64,000 nucleotides of DNA from Burkholderia ubonensis subsp. mesacidophila (GTDB taxonomy: Bacteria > Pseudomonadota > Gammaproteobacteria > Burkholderiales > Burkholderiaceae): assembly GCF_002097715.1 (NCBI RefSeq), contig NZ_CP020738.1, forward strand, positions 1,302,001 through 1,366,000. The letters are read 5' to 3'. The notes beneath the pieces are model-generated. The model was given only the letters and a program-made list of their open reading frames with translations, searched no databases and had not been told where the DNA came from. Positions 46,906 through 57,264 of this stretch are shown in pieces (positions within the stretch are counted from its first letter, which is position 1; every line of letters begins with the position of its first letter). The position numbers and the translations under genes are program-made.

Positions 46906-47658
46906 ATGAGTCGCCGTTCCTTCCTGAAAACCGCCGTGGTCGTCGCCATGCTCGGCGCGAGCGTCGCGCATGCCGATACGAAAACGCTCGTGGTCGGCAC
47001 CGACACGTCGTTCATGCCGTTCGAGTTCAAGCAGGGCGACAAGTACGTCGGCTTCGATCTCGACCTGTGGGCGGAGATCGCGAAGGACCAGGGCTGGAAG
47101 TACACGATCCAGCCGATGGATTTCGCGGGCCTGATCCCGGCGCTGCAGACGCAGAACATCGACGTCGCGCTGTCGGGGATGACGATCAAGGAGGAACGGA
47201 AGAAGGCGATCGACTTCTCCGCGCCGTACTACGACAGCGGCCTCGCCGCGATGGTGCAGACCGGCAACACGACGATCAAGTCGATCGACGACCTGAACGG
47301 CAAGGTGATCGCCGCGAAGACGGGCACCGCGACGATCGACTGGATCAAGGCGCACCTGAAGCCGAAGGAGATCCGCCAGTTCCCGAACATCGACCAGGCA
47401 TACCTCGCGCTCGAGGCCGGCCGCGTCGACGCGGCGATGCACGACACGCCGAACGTGCTGTTCTTCGTGAACAACGAAGGCAAGGGCAAGGTGAAGGTCG
47501 CGGGCCAGCCGGTCAGCGGCGACAAGTACGGGATCGGCTTCCCGAAGGGCAGCCCGCTCGTCGCGAAGGTCAACGAGGAGCTCGTGAAGATCAAGGCCGA
47601 CGGCCGCTACGCGCAGATCTACAAGAAGTGGTTCGGCGCCGAGCCGCCGAAGATGTGA
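46906..47658 (+). CDS. glnH: Glutamine-type ABC transporter substrate-binding protein
   Basis: A 250-aa periplasmic binding protein of family 3: Sec signal peptide (about 1-23, SRRSFLKTAVVVAMLG), then LVVGTDTSFMPFEFKQGDKYVGFDLDLWAEIA and DVALSGMTIKEERKKAIDFSAPYYDSGL. The sequence is close to E. coli GlnH by eye. ATG 46906 with GGAGAAA ahead is preferred over ATG 46891. It starts the glnHPQ operon. Confidence 0.88.
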   Translation: MSRRSFLKTAVVVAMLGASVAHADTKTLVVGTDTSFMPFEFKQGDKYVGFDLDLWAEIAKDQGWKYTIQPMDFAGLIPALQTQNIDVALSGMTIKEERKKAIDFSAPYYDSGLAAMVQTGNTTIKSIDDLNGKVIAAKTGTATIDWIKAHLKPKEIRQFPNIDQAYLALEAGRVDAAMHDTPNVLFFVNNEGKGKVKVAGQPVSGDKYGIGFPKGSPLVAKVNEELVKIKADGRYAQIYKKWFGAEPPKM

Positions 47659-47724
47659 GCGTGACGGTGCATCGTGGCGCGGCCGTCCGGCCGCGCCGGT
47701 CTTGAATCGAACGGGGAGCGGCAA

Positions 47725-48381
47725 GTGAATTTCGATTGGTCAGCGATCTGGACGGCGCTGCCGGACCTGATGGACGGGGTCCGGCTGACGGTGTTCATCG
47801 CGTTGTTCGGGTTATTGGGCGGCTTCGTCGTGGGCATGATCGCAGGCATGTTCCGCGCATACGGGCCGAAGGCAATGAACGTGCTCGCGCAGGTCTACAT
47901 CGAGCTGATCCGCGGCACGCCGATCGTCGTGCAGGTGATGTTCCTGTATTTCGCGCTGCCGCTGCTCGCGCACATCCGCATCGACGGGCTGACGGCCGCG
48001 ATCATCGCGATCACCGTGAATTCCGGCGCGTATCTCGCGGAAGTGGTGCGCGGCGCGCTGCTGTCGATTCCGAAGGGATTGACGGAAGCGGGGCTCGCGA
48101 TGGGGCTGTCGATGCCGCGCGTGCTGCTGAAGGTGGTCGGGCCGCTCGCGTTCCGGCGGCTGATTCCGCCGCTCGGCAACCAGTGCATCGTGAGCCTGAA
48201 GGACACGTCGCTGTTCATCGTGATCGGCGTCGGCGAGCTGACGCGCAAGGGGCAGGAAATCATCGCGGGCAACTTCCAGGCGGTCGAGATCTGGACCGCG
48301 GTGGCGGCGATCTACCTGATTCTGACCGGCGTCATGACGATGACGCTTCGGCTGATCGAAAAGAGGATGCGCATACTATGA
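47725..48381 (+). CDS. glnP: Amino acid ABC transporter permease
   Basis: A 218-aa inner-membrane permease. The EAA loop ([35 protein letters not shown]) that contacts the ATPase and the start [18 protein letters not shown] are typical of polar amino acid permeases. It starts with GTG at 47725 behind GGGGAG. Confidence 0.88.
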   Translation: MNFDWSAIWTALPDLMDGVRLTVFIALFGLLGGFVVGMIAGMFRAYGPKAMNVLAQVYIELIRGTPIVVQVMFLYFALPLLAHIRIDGLTAAIIAITVNSGAYLAEVVRGALLSIPKGLTEAGLAMGLSMPRVLLKVVGPLAFRRLIPPLGNQCIVSLKDTSLFIVIGVGELTRKGQEIIAGNFQAVEIWTAVAAIYLILTGVMTMTLRLIEKRMRIL

Positions 48382-49106
48382 GCATGGTCGAATTCCAGAA
48401 CGTGTCGAAGAGCTTCGGCCACGTGCCGGTGCTGAAGCATATCGACCTGAAGATCGACGCGGGCGAGGTCGTGGTCGTGATCGGCCCGTCGGGCTCGGGC
48501 AAGTCGACGATGCTGCGCTGTATCAACGCGCTCGAGAAAATCACGTCCGGCGAGCTGCTCGTCGACGGCCAGAGCGTGCGCGGCAACGCGACGACGATCC
48601 GCAACATCCGGCTCGAGGCCGGCATGGTGTTCCAGCAGTTCAACCTGTTTCCGCAGATGACCGCGCTCGAGAACGTGATGTTCGGGCCGATGCAGGTGCG
48701 CGGCGCATCGCGCGCCGACGCGCGCGACCAGGCGATGGCGCTGCTCGACAAGGTCGGCCTCGAATCGCGCGCGAATCATTACCCGTCCGAGCTGTCGGGC
48801 GGCCAGCAGCAGCGCGTCGCGATCGCACGCGCGCTCGCAATCCGGCCGAGGCTGATGCTGTTCGACGAGCCGACGTCCGCGCTCGATCCGGAGTTGCGCC
48901 ACGAAGTGCTGAAAGTGATGCAGGATCTCGCGACGGAAGGGATGACGATGATCGTCGTCACGCACGAGATCGGCTTCGCGAAGCGGGTCGGCACGCGGCT
49001 GCTGTTCATGGATCAGGGCGGCATCGCCGAGGACGGCCACCCGGCCGACCTGATCGACCGGCCGCCGACGCCGCGCCTGAAGGAATTCCTGAAACACGTG
49101 TCCTGA
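48378..49106 (+). CDS. glnQ: Amino acid ABC transporter ATP-binding protein
   Basis: A 242-aa ATPase with Walker [10 protein letters not shown], signature LSGGQQQR, Walker [13 protein letters not shown] and switch His (VVTHEIGFA). The ATG overlaps the glnP stop by four bases (ATGA). It powers the glnHPQ importer. Confidence 0.92.
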   Translation: MSMVEFQNVSKSFGHVPVLKHIDLKIDAGEVVVVIGPSGSGKSTMLRCINALEKITSGELLVDGQSVRGNATTIRNIRLEAGMVFQQFNLFPQMTALENVMFGPMQVRGASRADARDQAMALLDKVGLESRANHYPSELSGGQQQRVAIARALAIRPRLMLFDEPTSALDPELRHEVLKVMQDLATEGMTMIVVTHEIGFAKRVGTRLLFMDQGGIAEDGHPADLIDRPPTPRLKEFLKHVS

Positions 49107-49126
49107 GCACGACCCTAACGTTCGAC

Positions 49127-50176
49127 ATGCAGCTTTCCCTATCCCCCGTCATCGCCGGCGCGCCGTTCGACATCGGCGTGCGTCTCGGCGAACTCGCGCG
49201 GCCGGTGTTCGACGCGTACATGCAGCAGAGCGGTGCGTGGCAGGCGGTCAGCCGCTGGCGCGGCCATCCGTTCGTGCACGCGCTGCGGCAGGCGGCGCTC
49301 GCCGCGTATCCCGATCTCGTCGCGGAGCTCGACGGGATGGCGGCCGGCCTCGGCTGGCCGGCGGAAGACGTCTTTCTGTGGAATTGCCGCGGCGAGCTGA
49401 TCCACAACGCGCCGGACGGCTGCACGACGCTCGCCGCGCGCGGCGCAAACGGCGCGCGCTGGATCGCGCACAACGAGGACGGCGACCCGTTCCTGCGCGA
49501 GCGCTGCCTGCTCGTCGACGTGCGGCCCGACGGCAAGCCGGGTTTCATCAGCTTCTATTACCCGGGCTCGTTGCCGGGCCATACGTTCGCGGCGAATCGC
49601 GCGGGCGTCGTGCAGGCGATCAACAATCTGCGCATCAAGACGCCGGCCGCCGGCGTGCCGCGGATGATCCTCGCGCGCGCGGTGCTCGACGCGACGTCGC
49701 TCGACGCGGCCGTCGACGTGCTGCGCAGGCCTGCGCGGGCGAGCGGCTTTCATCACACGCTCGGCGCGACCGACGACGCTCGGCTCCTGAGCATCGAGGC
49801 GAGCGTCGCGCGCTGCTCGGTCGTCGACGTCGCGCGGCTGTCGGGGCACGCGAACCACCTGGTGCATGCGGGCTGCGAAGCGGAAGCGCAGATCGTCACG
49901 CAGTCGTCGGCGGACCGCCAGCGGCGCGTCGACGCGCTGACGCCCGGCATCGATGCGATCGACGAAGCCGCGCTGCTGCGCGTGCTCGGCGATCGCGCGC
50001 CCGACGGCCTGCCGATCTACCGCGACGACCCGGCCGATCCCGACGACGAGAACACGCTTGCGACCGCGGTGTTCGCGATCGGCGCAGCGGGCATCGACAT
50101 GACCGTCCATCAACACGGCACGCAGCGTTTCGCGACGCGCATCGTGCCGGACAGGCGCGCGACAGACGCGTCCTGA
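49127..50176 (+). CDS. C45 family peptidase / acyltransferase-like Ntn hydrolase
   Basis: A 349-aa protein of the acyl-CoA:6-aminopenicillanate acyltransferase family (peptidase family C45). The nucleophile Cys99 in PDGCTTLAAR would be exposed by self-cleavage before it. FLWNCRGEL and WIAHNEDGDP are the conserved flanks. Members cleave or transfer acyl groups on amides. It follows glnQ by 20 bases, so the substrate may be an N-acyl amino compound imported by the ABC system. Confidence 0.8.
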   Translation: MQLSLSPVIAGAPFDIGVRLGELARPVFDAYMQQSGAWQAVSRWRGHPFVHALRQAALAAYPDLVAELDGMAAGLGWPAEDVFLWNCRGELIHNAPDGCTTLAARGANGARWIAHNEDGDPFLRERCLLVDVRPDGKPGFISFYYPGSLPGHTFAANRAGVVQAINNLRIKTPAAGVPRMILARAVLDATSLDAAVDVLRRPARASGFHHTLGATDDARLLSIEASVARCSVVDVARLSGHANHLVHAGCEAEAQIVTQSSADRQRRVDALTPGIDAIDEAALLRVLGDRAPDGLPIYRDDPADPDDENTLATAVFAIGAAGIDMTVHQHGTQRFATRIVPDRRATDAS

Positions 50177-50191
50177 ACCAAGAGGCAAGCC

Positions 50192-51526
50192 ATGACAACC
50201 GTTTTCCATCGCGCGCCGCGCGTGACACTCCCGGTCGCCGTCGCCGGCGACGGCATCGAGATCATCGACTCGACCGGCAAGCGCTACATCGACGCATGCG
50301 GCGGCGCGGCCGTGTCGTGCCTCGGGCACAGCAACCAGCGCGTGATCGACGCGATCAAGCGCCAGGCGCAGCAACTGCCGTACGCGCACACGTCGTTCTT
50401 CACCACGGAAGTCGCCGAGGAACTGGCCGACCGGCTCGTCGACGCCGCGCCGGCGGGGCTCAACCATGTGTATTTCGTGTCGGGCGGCTCCGAGGCGATC
50501 GAGGCGGCGCTCAAGCTCGCGCGCCAGTACTTCGTCGAGAAGGGCGAGCCGCAGCGGCGTCACTTCATCGCGCGCCGGCAGAGCTATCACGGCAACACGC
50601 TCGGCGCGCTCGCGATCGGCGGCAACGCATGGCGGCGCGAGCCGTTCCTGCCGATCCTGATCGAAGCCCATCACGTGAGCCCGTGCTACGCGTATCGCGA
50701 GCAGCGCGCGGACGAAACCGAAGAGGCGTTCGCGCAGCGTCTCGCGGACGAACTCGAACAGACGATCCTCGAACTCGGCCCGGAAAGCGTTGCCGCATTC
50801 GTCGCGGAGACGGTGGTCGGCGCGACGGCGGGTGCGGTGCCGCCGGTGCGCACGTACCTGAAGAAGATTCGCGCGGTGTGCGACAAGTACGGCGTGCTGC
50901 TGATCCTCGACGAGATCATGTCGGGGATGGGGCGCACCGGCTACCTGTTCGCGTGCGAGGAAGACGGCGTCGCGCCGGACCTGCTGACGATCGCGAAGGG
51001 CCTCGGCGCGGGCTATCAGCCGATCGGCGCGACGCTCGTCAGCGACGAGATCTACCGGACGATCGTCGGCGGGTCGGGCTTCTTCCAGCACGGCCACACG
51101 TATATCGGCCATGCGACCGCCTGCGCGGCGGCGCTCGAAGTGCAGCGCGTGATCGCGGAAGAGCACCTGCTCGACAACGTGAAGGCGCGCGGCGAACAAT
51201 TGCGCGCGTTGTTGCGCGAGCGTTATGCGCAGCATCCCTGTATCGGCGACGTGCGCGGGCGCGGGCTGTTCGTCGGCGTCGAATTCGTGCGCGACCGCGC
51301 GAGCAAGGCGGCGTTCGATCCGGCGCTGAAGCTGAACGCGGTGATCAAGCGCGAGGCGATGCAGCGCGGTTTGATGGTGTATCCGATGGGCGGTACGATC
51401 GACGGACGCCAGGGCGACCACGTGCTGCTCGCGCCGCCGTTCATCTGCACCGCGCAGCAGATCGACACGATCGTCGAGCGCCTGGCGGGCGCGATCGACG
51501 CGGCAATCGCGGCGGTCGGCGCATGA
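50192..51526 (+). CDS. Class III PLP aminotransferase
   Basis: A 444-aa omega/class III aminotransferase (fold type I). PLP Lys269 is in TIAKGLGAGYQPIGA, the Asp contacting the ring is in LLILDEIMSGMGRTG, and SGGSEAIEAALKLAR binds phosphate. It would transaminate an amine or beta/omega-amino acid. It lies 15 bases after the C45 gene, within the gln-like operon. Confidence 0.9.
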   Translation: MTTVFHRAPRVTLPVAVAGDGIEIIDSTGKRYIDACGGAAVSCLGHSNQRVIDAIKRQAQQLPYAHTSFFTTEVAEELADRLVDAAPAGLNHVYFVSGGSEAIEAALKLARQYFVEKGEPQRRHFIARRQSYHGNTLGALAIGGNAWRREPFLPILIEAHHVSPCYAYREQRADETEEAFAQRLADELEQTILELGPESVAAFVAETVVGATAGAVPPVRTYLKKIRAVCDKYGVLLILDEIMSGMGRTGYLFACEEDGVAPDLLTIAKGLGAGYQPIGATLVSDEIYRTIVGGSGFFQHGHTYIGHATACAAALEVQRVIAEEHLLDNVKARGEQLRALLRERYAQHPCIGDVRGRGLFVGVEFVRDRASKAAFDPALKLNAVIKREAMQRGLMVYPMGGTIDGRQGDHVLLAPPFICTAQQIDTIVERLAGAIDAAIAAVGA

Positions 51527-52104
51527 CGGATTCAGCGAACGGACACCCGATGACTACGAGACTTCCCCCATTCGACCCCGCATCCGCGACGGATGCGCAG
51601 AAGGCGGTGCTGGCCGAGATTCTCAGCGGGCCGCGCGGCAACCTGAACGGCCCGTTCCTCGGCTGGATCGCGAGCCCCGAGCTCGCGCAGCATGCGCAGC
51701 GCCTCGGCGCGTTCTGCCGGTATCGCACCGGCTTGCCGCTGCGCCTGTCGGAGCTCGCGATCCTCGTCACCGCCGCGCGCTGGCGCTCGCAGGCGGAATG
51801 GCACATTCATCATCCGATCGCGCTCGAAGCCGGCGTGCCGGCCGCGACCGCCGAGGCGATCCGGGACGGCGTCGAGCCGGCGTTCGAGTCGGACGACGAT
51901 GCGCTGGTCTACGCGTTCGCGAACGAACTGTACGATGCGCGGCGCGTCAGCGACGCGACGTTCGCCCGCGCGGAGGAGCGCTTCGGCCACGAGGTGGTCG
52001 TCAATCTCGTGGCGCTGCTCGGCTATTACGCGCTCGTCGCGATGACGCTCAACACGTTCGGCATGCGCGCGGAAGGCCAGACGGAACTGCCGTTTCCGGA
52101 GTAA
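51523..52104 (+). CDS. Carboxymuconolactone decarboxylase (AhpD-like) family protein
   Basis: A 193-aa protein of the CMD/AhpD helical family: LSELAILVTAARWRSQAEWHIHHPIALEAG holds the conserved RxQAEWxxH motif, without the CxxC of AhpD. It is therefore more like gamma-carboxymuconolactone decarboxylase-type members. It overlaps the aminotransferase stop by four bases (ATGA) and ends the operon. Exact activity unknown. Confidence 0.8.
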   Translation: MTDSANGHPMTTRLPPFDPASATDAQKAVLAEILSGPRGNLNGPFLGWIASPELAQHAQRLGAFCRYRTGLPLRLSELAILVTAARWRSQAEWHIHHPIALEAGVPAATAEAIRDGVEPAFESDDDALVYAFANELYDARRVSDATFARAEERFGHEVVVNLVALLGYYALVAMTLNTFGMRAEGQTELPFPE

Positions 52105-52121
52105 GCGGCGCGATATCCGGC

Positions 52122-52154
52122 GCCGACCCCATGAGCGCGAAGCGTGGGGTCGGC
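52122..52154. terminator. Hairpin ending the gln/CMD operon
   Basis: GCCGACCCCA and TGGGGTCGGC are perfect 10-bp arms (52122-52131 and 52145-52154) 18 bases after the stop codon. No T run follows, so the intrinsic strength is moderate. Confidence 0.55.
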
Positions 52155-52247
52155 ATCAATGCAACCAAATGTATTCGTCGGATATGACGCGCCGGCGGTC
52201 GTTTATCATCGATCGTTCACTTCGATTGAACGACCGGTGAACGAAGT

Positions 52248-53015
52248 ATGACGAATACCCGTAAGAAAGTGATGATCGCCGGGGGGCTGCTGGTGGCCGC
52301 GACAAGCGTGTCGTACCTGATGCTCCTGAGGGCGGACCACCGCGCGATTGAGGACGCCGGCTTCGGCGAAGCCGTACCAGCGCAAGTGACCGGATCCCGA
52401 TCGGGCGACGATCACGCGGCGCAGGGCAGCATCGGGCAGCCGGCGTCCGCCGCCGCAACCGCGACGCATGCCGACGCGGCGCCGCAACAGCCGCCGCCTG
52501 TCGCCGTGAGCGCGGTGCCGCCGCCACCGTCGGCACCCGTGAGCCTGGTGCCGAAACAGTCAACTGAGCAACCGCCCGCACGCGTGAGCGCGACGCTCAC
52601 ACCCGGCTCGGCAGTCCCGAGCGTCAGCGAGAAACCGCAACCTCCGGTCGAGCCGAGCGAGCCGCCGTCCGCCGCTGTCGCGTCGGTCGATGCGCAGAAG
52701 CCGTCCGCTTCGACCGCGAATCCGGCGCAACACGCGTCGCGTCAGCACGACAGCCTGGAGCGTCACGCCGCGACGAATCCGGCCAAGACCGCCGAGACGG
52801 CCGAAACCGCCGCGCTGGTCAGGGAGTCGGCCAAGCTCGATCCTTCGTTGCCGCCGCCGCAACTTCCGGTCGGCGCGGGCGCAGGCGCGGATCGGCACGG
52901 CTCGTCCGCCGGTTCGAACGCCGTCGCCGCTGCGATGACCGAGCAACTCGTCAGGCAATCGAGCAGTTTCAAGTCGTCGTCCCCCCCAAAGGACAATGCG
53001 GTTGCTACCCAGTGA
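52248..53015 (+). CDS. Anchored Pro/Ala/Ser-rich hypothetical protein
   Basis: A 255-aa protein with an N-terminal membrane segment (about 9-27, MIAGGLLVAATSVSYLMLL) and a long Pro/Ala/Ser/Glu-rich disordered tail. No domain is recognised. A tail this low in hydrophobics suggests a periplasm-spanning or cell-wall-facing part. Upstream, GTTCA and TGAAC copies near 52214-52240 form imperfect inverted repeats. Codon use is somewhat less G/C-biased. Confidence 0.5.
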   Translation: MTNTRKKVMIAGGLLVAATSVSYLMLLRADHRAIEDAGFGEAVPAQVTGSRSGDDHAAQGSIGQPASAAATATHADAAPQQPPPVAVSAVPPPPSAPVSLVPKQSTEQPPARVSATLTPGSAVPSVSEKPQPPVEPSEPPSAAVASVDAQKPSASTANPAQHASRQHDSLERHAATNPAKTAETAETAALVRESAKLDPSLPPPQLPVGAGAGADRHGSSAGSNAVAAAMTEQLVRQSSSFKSSSPPKDNAVATQ

Positions 53016-53377
53016 TCCGGGCGACGCCTGTCGCTCGAATCGCATTCGTTGCGCACGCATCGAGTCGCACGTATCAGCGACGATGCAAATTCCCACGCCC
53101 GCCCGTCACTGAAACGTTACCGGCGCATGCGGCGCGCCGTGCCACGCGAGGCTGCCCCCGGCAATCGCGCGATTCCATCTCATTCGTGAAACGTTTTTCG
53201 GCGCTTTCCCCGCGATGACCGCCGCGCTGCAGCGTGAGGCGCCGTACCGATCATGCGGCCACGCATCTGGCACGGCCCTTGCGGCGACTGACATCTCACG
53301 CGCATGGCTGGCACTCGCATCCGGCAATCTCGTCGCCGGCCGCCATGCGCCGGGTGACGGGAGAACCGGGAGGCGCA
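53016..53377. other. Intergenic region before the Tat-exported protein gene
   Basis: About 360 bases without a supported gene. Short antisense frames are shadows. A promoter for the gene at 53378 must lie here, but no clear sigma70 pair is seen. Confidence 0.4.
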
Positions 53378-55507
53378 ATGAAGGGGAATGCAACGAGGAT
53401 GCTGCCACGTCGCCGTTTTCTGGCGCGCAGCGCGGCGCTGGCGCTGGGCAGCCGATTGCCGGCATGGTCGAAGGTGCTGCTGGTGACGCCGGCCGCGTTG
53501 AGCGCCGGCGCGCGCGACGCGCACGCCGCGGGCGGCTTCGGCGACTGGAGCCAGCACGCGCGCGCGGCCGACGCGTCGTTCGGTGCGGGGCCGGATGATC
53601 CGACGCTGCAGGCGATCATTTCAGGGCTGGCCGCGCAGAACGTGAGCGTCGTGGAAACCGACACCGTGCTGTCCAACTGGATGAACGACGCCGACTTCAG
53701 TTCGGCGATGGCGGATGCCGCCCATTTCAACCAGATGGTTCACGCGGCCGGCCTGAAGGTGGTCTGGTATTACCCGTCGCTGGAGGTGATCAGCGTGGGC
53801 GGCGCGAACGGCCCGTCGATGTACAAGACGCACCCGGACTGGGTGCAGGTCGGCCTGAACGGTCAGCCGAACGTGTTCACCGGCAGTCTCGTGTTCTGGG
53901 TCGACCCCAACGACGAGAGTGCGTGGATGAGCCCCAACGGGCCGTGGCGCCAGGCGTACCTCGATCGCATCAAGCTGCTGGCGCAGACCGGCGCCGACGG
54001 GATCTGGCCCGACGTGCCGATCTACTTCAACGGCGTGGTGGACTGGAGCGACGCGTCGAGCTGGGGCAAGGCGGCGTTCAAGGCGGATACCGGCCTCGAC
54101 CTGCCCGTCGCGGCGGACTGGAACGATCCGTATTTCCGGCGCTGGGTCGAATGGCGGCATCGCAACCTGAGCAAGTTCCAGCTCGACATCGCCGCCGCCG
54201 CGCGCTCGGTCAATCCCGCGATCCAGCTGTTCGTCGAGACGGTGACCTGCGATTACCACGATGCCACGCTGATCGGCCTGGACGGCGCGTACCTGCGCGC
54301 GGCCGACGGCATCACGCAGGTCTGGGAAATCGACGTCCTGAGCAACAGCGATGCGATGCGCTATGCGCAGGAGAACGACTGGATCTGCCTGATCTCGATG
54401 TGCAAGTACGCGCGCGCCGCGAGCGCCGGCAAGCCGGCGTGGTCGTTCAGTTACGGCAAGCAGGAGGACGATGCCGTACAGGTGATGGCGGAGGTGCTCG
54501 CGGCGGGCTGCAGTCCGTTCGAAGTGCAGGTGCCCGGCAAGACCGTCGGCGTCGGCGCCGCGATGCGCACGCGCATGTATGCGTTCGCGCAGGCGAACAG
54601 CGCGCGGCTGTTCGACGCGGCGCCGCTCGCGAACGTCGCGCTCTATCATTCCAGCGCGAGCCGCGATTACGTGAACCCCTCGATCGGCAACGGGCTGTAT
54701 TGCACGACGGCCCAGCCGGGCAGCGCGTCGGACTGGTGGAGCACGACGGACACGGACAGCTGCTACCAGCAGCAATGGCTCGGCGAGTACCGGGGCATGG
54801 TCAAGGCGCTCGTGCACGCGCATGTGCCGTTTTCCGTCGTGACGAGCCCGGCTTTCGGCGCGGCCGATCTGACGGGGATCAACGCGTTGCTGCTGCCCGA
54901 CCTGGAGGCCGTGTCGGACAACGAGGCGGCGCTGATCCGGCAGTTCGTCAACGGCGGCGGCACGATCGTCGTCACCGGCCCGAACCCGACCGGGCTCAAC
55001 GAGTTCGGCGACGCGCGCGCGGACTTCGCGCTGGCCGACGTGCTCGGATTTCACAAGGGTGGGGCATTGCCGGCCAGTGCCCAGGCGGCGTTCGGCGCCG
55101 GCCGCATGGTCTATTTCTCGGATCTTCCCGGCAAGCAATACCTGCTGAACGGCTTGCAGGCCGATTCCGGCAGGATCGTCGGGGCGCTGGCCGGCGCTGC
55201 CGTGCCGGTCGTGACGACGGACGCCGATCGCCGGGTTCATGTGGAGGCGAACCAGCTCGGCAGCGAAATGCTGCTGCATTTCACGAACTTCATGTTCACC
55301 GCGTCGGGGACGTTTCAGGTGCAGGCGACGACCTTCAACGTGTCCGCGACGCCGCCGGCCGGCAAGCGCGTCACGGCCGTCAACGTCAGTTCGCCGGATA
55401 ACGGCGACGCTTCGCTGCAGCCCGTGCCGTTCAGCGCGAACGGCAATGCGGTCACGTTCGCGTTGAGCCTCAGGCAGTATTCGCTCGTCGTGCTGAGTCT
55501 CCAGTAG
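53378..55507 (+). CDS. Tat-exported glycoside-hydrolase-like protein
   Basis: A 709-aa exported protein. The Tat signal MLPRRRFLARSAALALG is followed by an alpha/beta region with patterns of a glycosidase (beta/alpha)8 barrel: VVWYYPSLEVI, GADGIWPDVPIYFNG and WEIDVLSNSDAM. A GATase-1-like beta-galactosidase trimerisation-type part follows (LLLPDLEAVSDNEAALIRQFVNGGGTIVVTG), and then a beta-sandwich tail. Acidic residues in GIWPDVP and VWEID are candidate catalytic ones. Substrate unknown. The ATG at 53378 has GGGAGG upstream. Confidence 0.6.
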   Translation: MKGNATRMLPRRRFLARSAALALGSRLPAWSKVLLVTPAALSAGARDAHAAGGFGDWSQHARAADASFGAGPDDPTLQAIISGLAAQNVSVVETDTVLSNWMNDADFSSAMADAAHFNQMVHAAGLKVVWYYPSLEVISVGGANGPSMYKTHPDWVQVGLNGQPNVFTGSLVFWVDPNDESAWMSPNGPWRQAYLDRIKLLAQTGADGIWPDVPIYFNGVVDWSDASSWGKAAFKADTGLDLPVAADWNDPYFRRWVEWRHRNLSKFQLDIAAAARSVNPAIQLFVETVTCDYHDATLIGLDGAYLRAADGITQVWEIDVLSNSDAMRYAQENDWICLISMCKYARAASAGKPAWSFSYGKQEDDAVQVMAEVLAAGCSPFEVQVPGKTVGVGAAMRTRMYAFAQANSARLFDAAPLANVALYHSSASRDYVNPSIGNGLYCTTAQPGSASDWWSTTDTDSCYQQQWLGEYRGMVKALVHAHVPFSVVTSPAFGAADLTGINALLLPDLEAVSDNEAALIRQFVNGGGTIVVTGPNPTGLNEFGDARADFALADVLGFHKGGALPASAQAAFGAGRMVYFSDLPGKQYLLNGLQADSGRIVGALAGAAVPVVTTDADRRVHVEANQLGSEMLLHFTNFMFTASGTFQVQATTFNVSATPPAGKRVTAVNVSSPDNGDASLQPVPFSANGNAVTFALSLRQYSLVVLSLQ

Positions 55508-55535
55508 CGGCCCGCGCCCGCGGCGGGCGGAACAC

Positions 55536-55575
55536 AAAAAAAGGACCCCGCACGCCGACCAGGGCATGCGGGGCC
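55536..55575 (-). terminator. Terminator of ahpF
   Basis: On the minus strand GGCCCCGCATGCCC and the matching arm form a hairpin (55543-55575), followed by seven T (A run at 55536-55542). It ends the ahpC-ahpF transcript. Confidence 0.85.
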
Positions 55576-55612
55576 AAGAGAGACAACCTGGGTAATGCGT
55601 GCGGTACGGGTA

Positions 55613-57208
55613 TTACGCGGCGACCGCTTCCTCGACGGCCGGCGCCGCATCGACGGGGGCGACGTCCTGCCGGATCAGGTGGTCGAACGCGGCGAGCGAT
55701 GCCTTCGCGCCTTCGCCGACCGCGATCACGATCTGCTTGAACGGCACCGTCGTCACGTCGCCGGCCGCGAACACGCCGGGCACCGACGTCGCGCCGCGCG
55801 CATCGACGACGATCTCGCCGTGCTTCGACAGCTCGATCGTGCCCTTCAGCCATTCGGTGTTCGGCACGAGGCCGATCTGCACGAACACGCCCTCGAGATC
55901 GATGCGCTTCACGTCGCCGCTGCGCAGGTCCTTGTAGACGAGGCCGTTCAGCTTGCTGCCGTCGCCGGTCAGCTCGGTCGTCTGCGCCTGTGTGACGACG
56001 GTCACGTTCGGCAGGCTGCGCAGCTTGCGCTGCAGCACTTCGTCCGCGCGCAGTTGCGCGCCGTATTCGATCAGCGTGACGGCCTTCACGATGCCCGCGA
56101 GGTCGATCGCGGCCTCGACGCCCGAGTTGCCGCCGCCGACCACCGCGACGCGCTTGCCCTTGAACAGCGGGCCGTCGCAGTGCGGGCAGTAGGCGACGCC
56201 GCGGTTGCGGTATTCGCGCTCGCCGGGCACGTTGATTTCGCGCCAGCGCGCACCGGTCGCGAGGACGATCGTCTTGGCCTTCAGCACCGCGCCGTTCGCG
56301 AGGCGGATCTGGTGCACGGCGCCGGGAATCAGCGCTTCCGCACGCTGCACGTCCATCACGTCGACGTCGTACTGCGTCACGTGCTGTTCGAGCGCGGTCG
56401 CGAACTTCGGCCCTTCGGTTTCCTGCACCGACACGAAGTTCTCGATCGCCATCGTGTCGAGCACCTGGCCGCCGAAGCGCTCGGCGACGACGCCGGTCGC
56501 GATGCCCTTGCGCGCCGAGTAGATTGCGCCCGCCGCGCCCGCCGGGCCGCCGCCGACGATCAGCGTGTCGAACACCGGCTTGTTCTCGAGCGCCTTCGCG
56601 GCGCGCGCGCTCGCGCCGGTGTCGAGCTTCGCGAGGATTTCCTTCACGCTGCTGCGGCCCTGGCCGAACGATTCGCCGTTCAGGAACATCGTCGGCACCG
56701 CCATGATCTGGCGCGCTTCGACTTCATTCTGGAACAGCGCGCCGTCGATCGCGACGTGACGGATGCGCGGGTTGATCAGCGACATCACGTTCAGCGCCTG
56801 CACGACTTCCGGGCAGTTCTGGCACGACAGCGAGAAATACGTCTCGAACGCGTAGTCGCCGTCGAGCCCGCGGATCTGCTCGATCACGTCGTCGTCGAGC
56901 TTGATCGGATGACCGCCCGTCTGCAGCAGCGCGAGCACGAGCGACGTGAATTCATGGCCCATCGGAATCCCGGCGAAGCGGATGCCAGCGGGCTTGCCCG
57001 GTTCGCCGATCGAGAACGACGGCTTGCGCTCGGCGTCGTCGCGGCGTTCGACCACGGTCACGCGCGTCGTCAGCGACGCAATCTCGTTGATCAGCGCGAG
57101 CAGTTCCTGCGACTTCGCGCCATCGTCGAGCGACGCGACGAGTTCGATCGGGCGCGTGATCTTTTCCAGGTACGCTTTGAGTTGGTTCTTGAGATTGGCG
57201 TCGAGCAT
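55613..57208 (-). CDS. ahpF: Alkyl hydroperoxide reductase subunit F
   Basis: A 531-aa flavoprotein that reduces AhpC with NADH. The N-terminal thioredoxin-like pair of domains has CQNC in [13 protein letters not shown]. The FAD-binding [17 protein letters not shown], the redox CPHC in [14 protein letters not shown]-binding [10 protein letters not shown] and [16 protein letters not shown] are all present. ATG at 57206-57208 is preferred over the longer frame. It lies 120 bases after ahpC. Confidence 0.95.
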   Translation of the reverse strand: MLDANLKNQLKAYLEKITRPIELVASLDDGAKSQELLALINEIASLTTRVTVVERRDDAERKPSFSIGEPGKPAGIRFAGIPMGHEFTSLVLALLQTGGHPIKLDDDVIEQIRGLDGDYAFETYFSLSCQNCPEVVQALNVMSLINPRIRHVAIDGALFQNEVEARQIMAVPTMFLNGESFGQGRSSVKEILAKLDTGASARAAKALENKPVFDTLIVGGGPAGAAGAIYSARKGIATGVVAERFGGQVLDTMAIENFVSVQETEGPKFATALEQHVTQYDVDVMDVQRAEALIPGAVHQIRLANGAVLKAKTIVLATGARWREINVPGEREYRNRGVAYCPHCDGPLFKGKRVAVVGGGNSGVEAAIDLAGIVKAVTLIEYGAQLRADEVLQRKLRSLPNVTVVTQAQTTELTGDGSKLNGLVYKDLRSGDVKRIDLEGVFVQIGLVPNTEWLKGTIELSKHGEIVVDARGATSVPGVFAAGDVTTVPFKQIVIAVGEGAKASLAAFDHLIRQDVAPVDAAPAVEEAVAA

Positions 57209-57264
57209 GGCGTTTCGGATTCCGTATTGATCATTCTGCTCGGGCACGTCGTGCCGGAGGGGAG

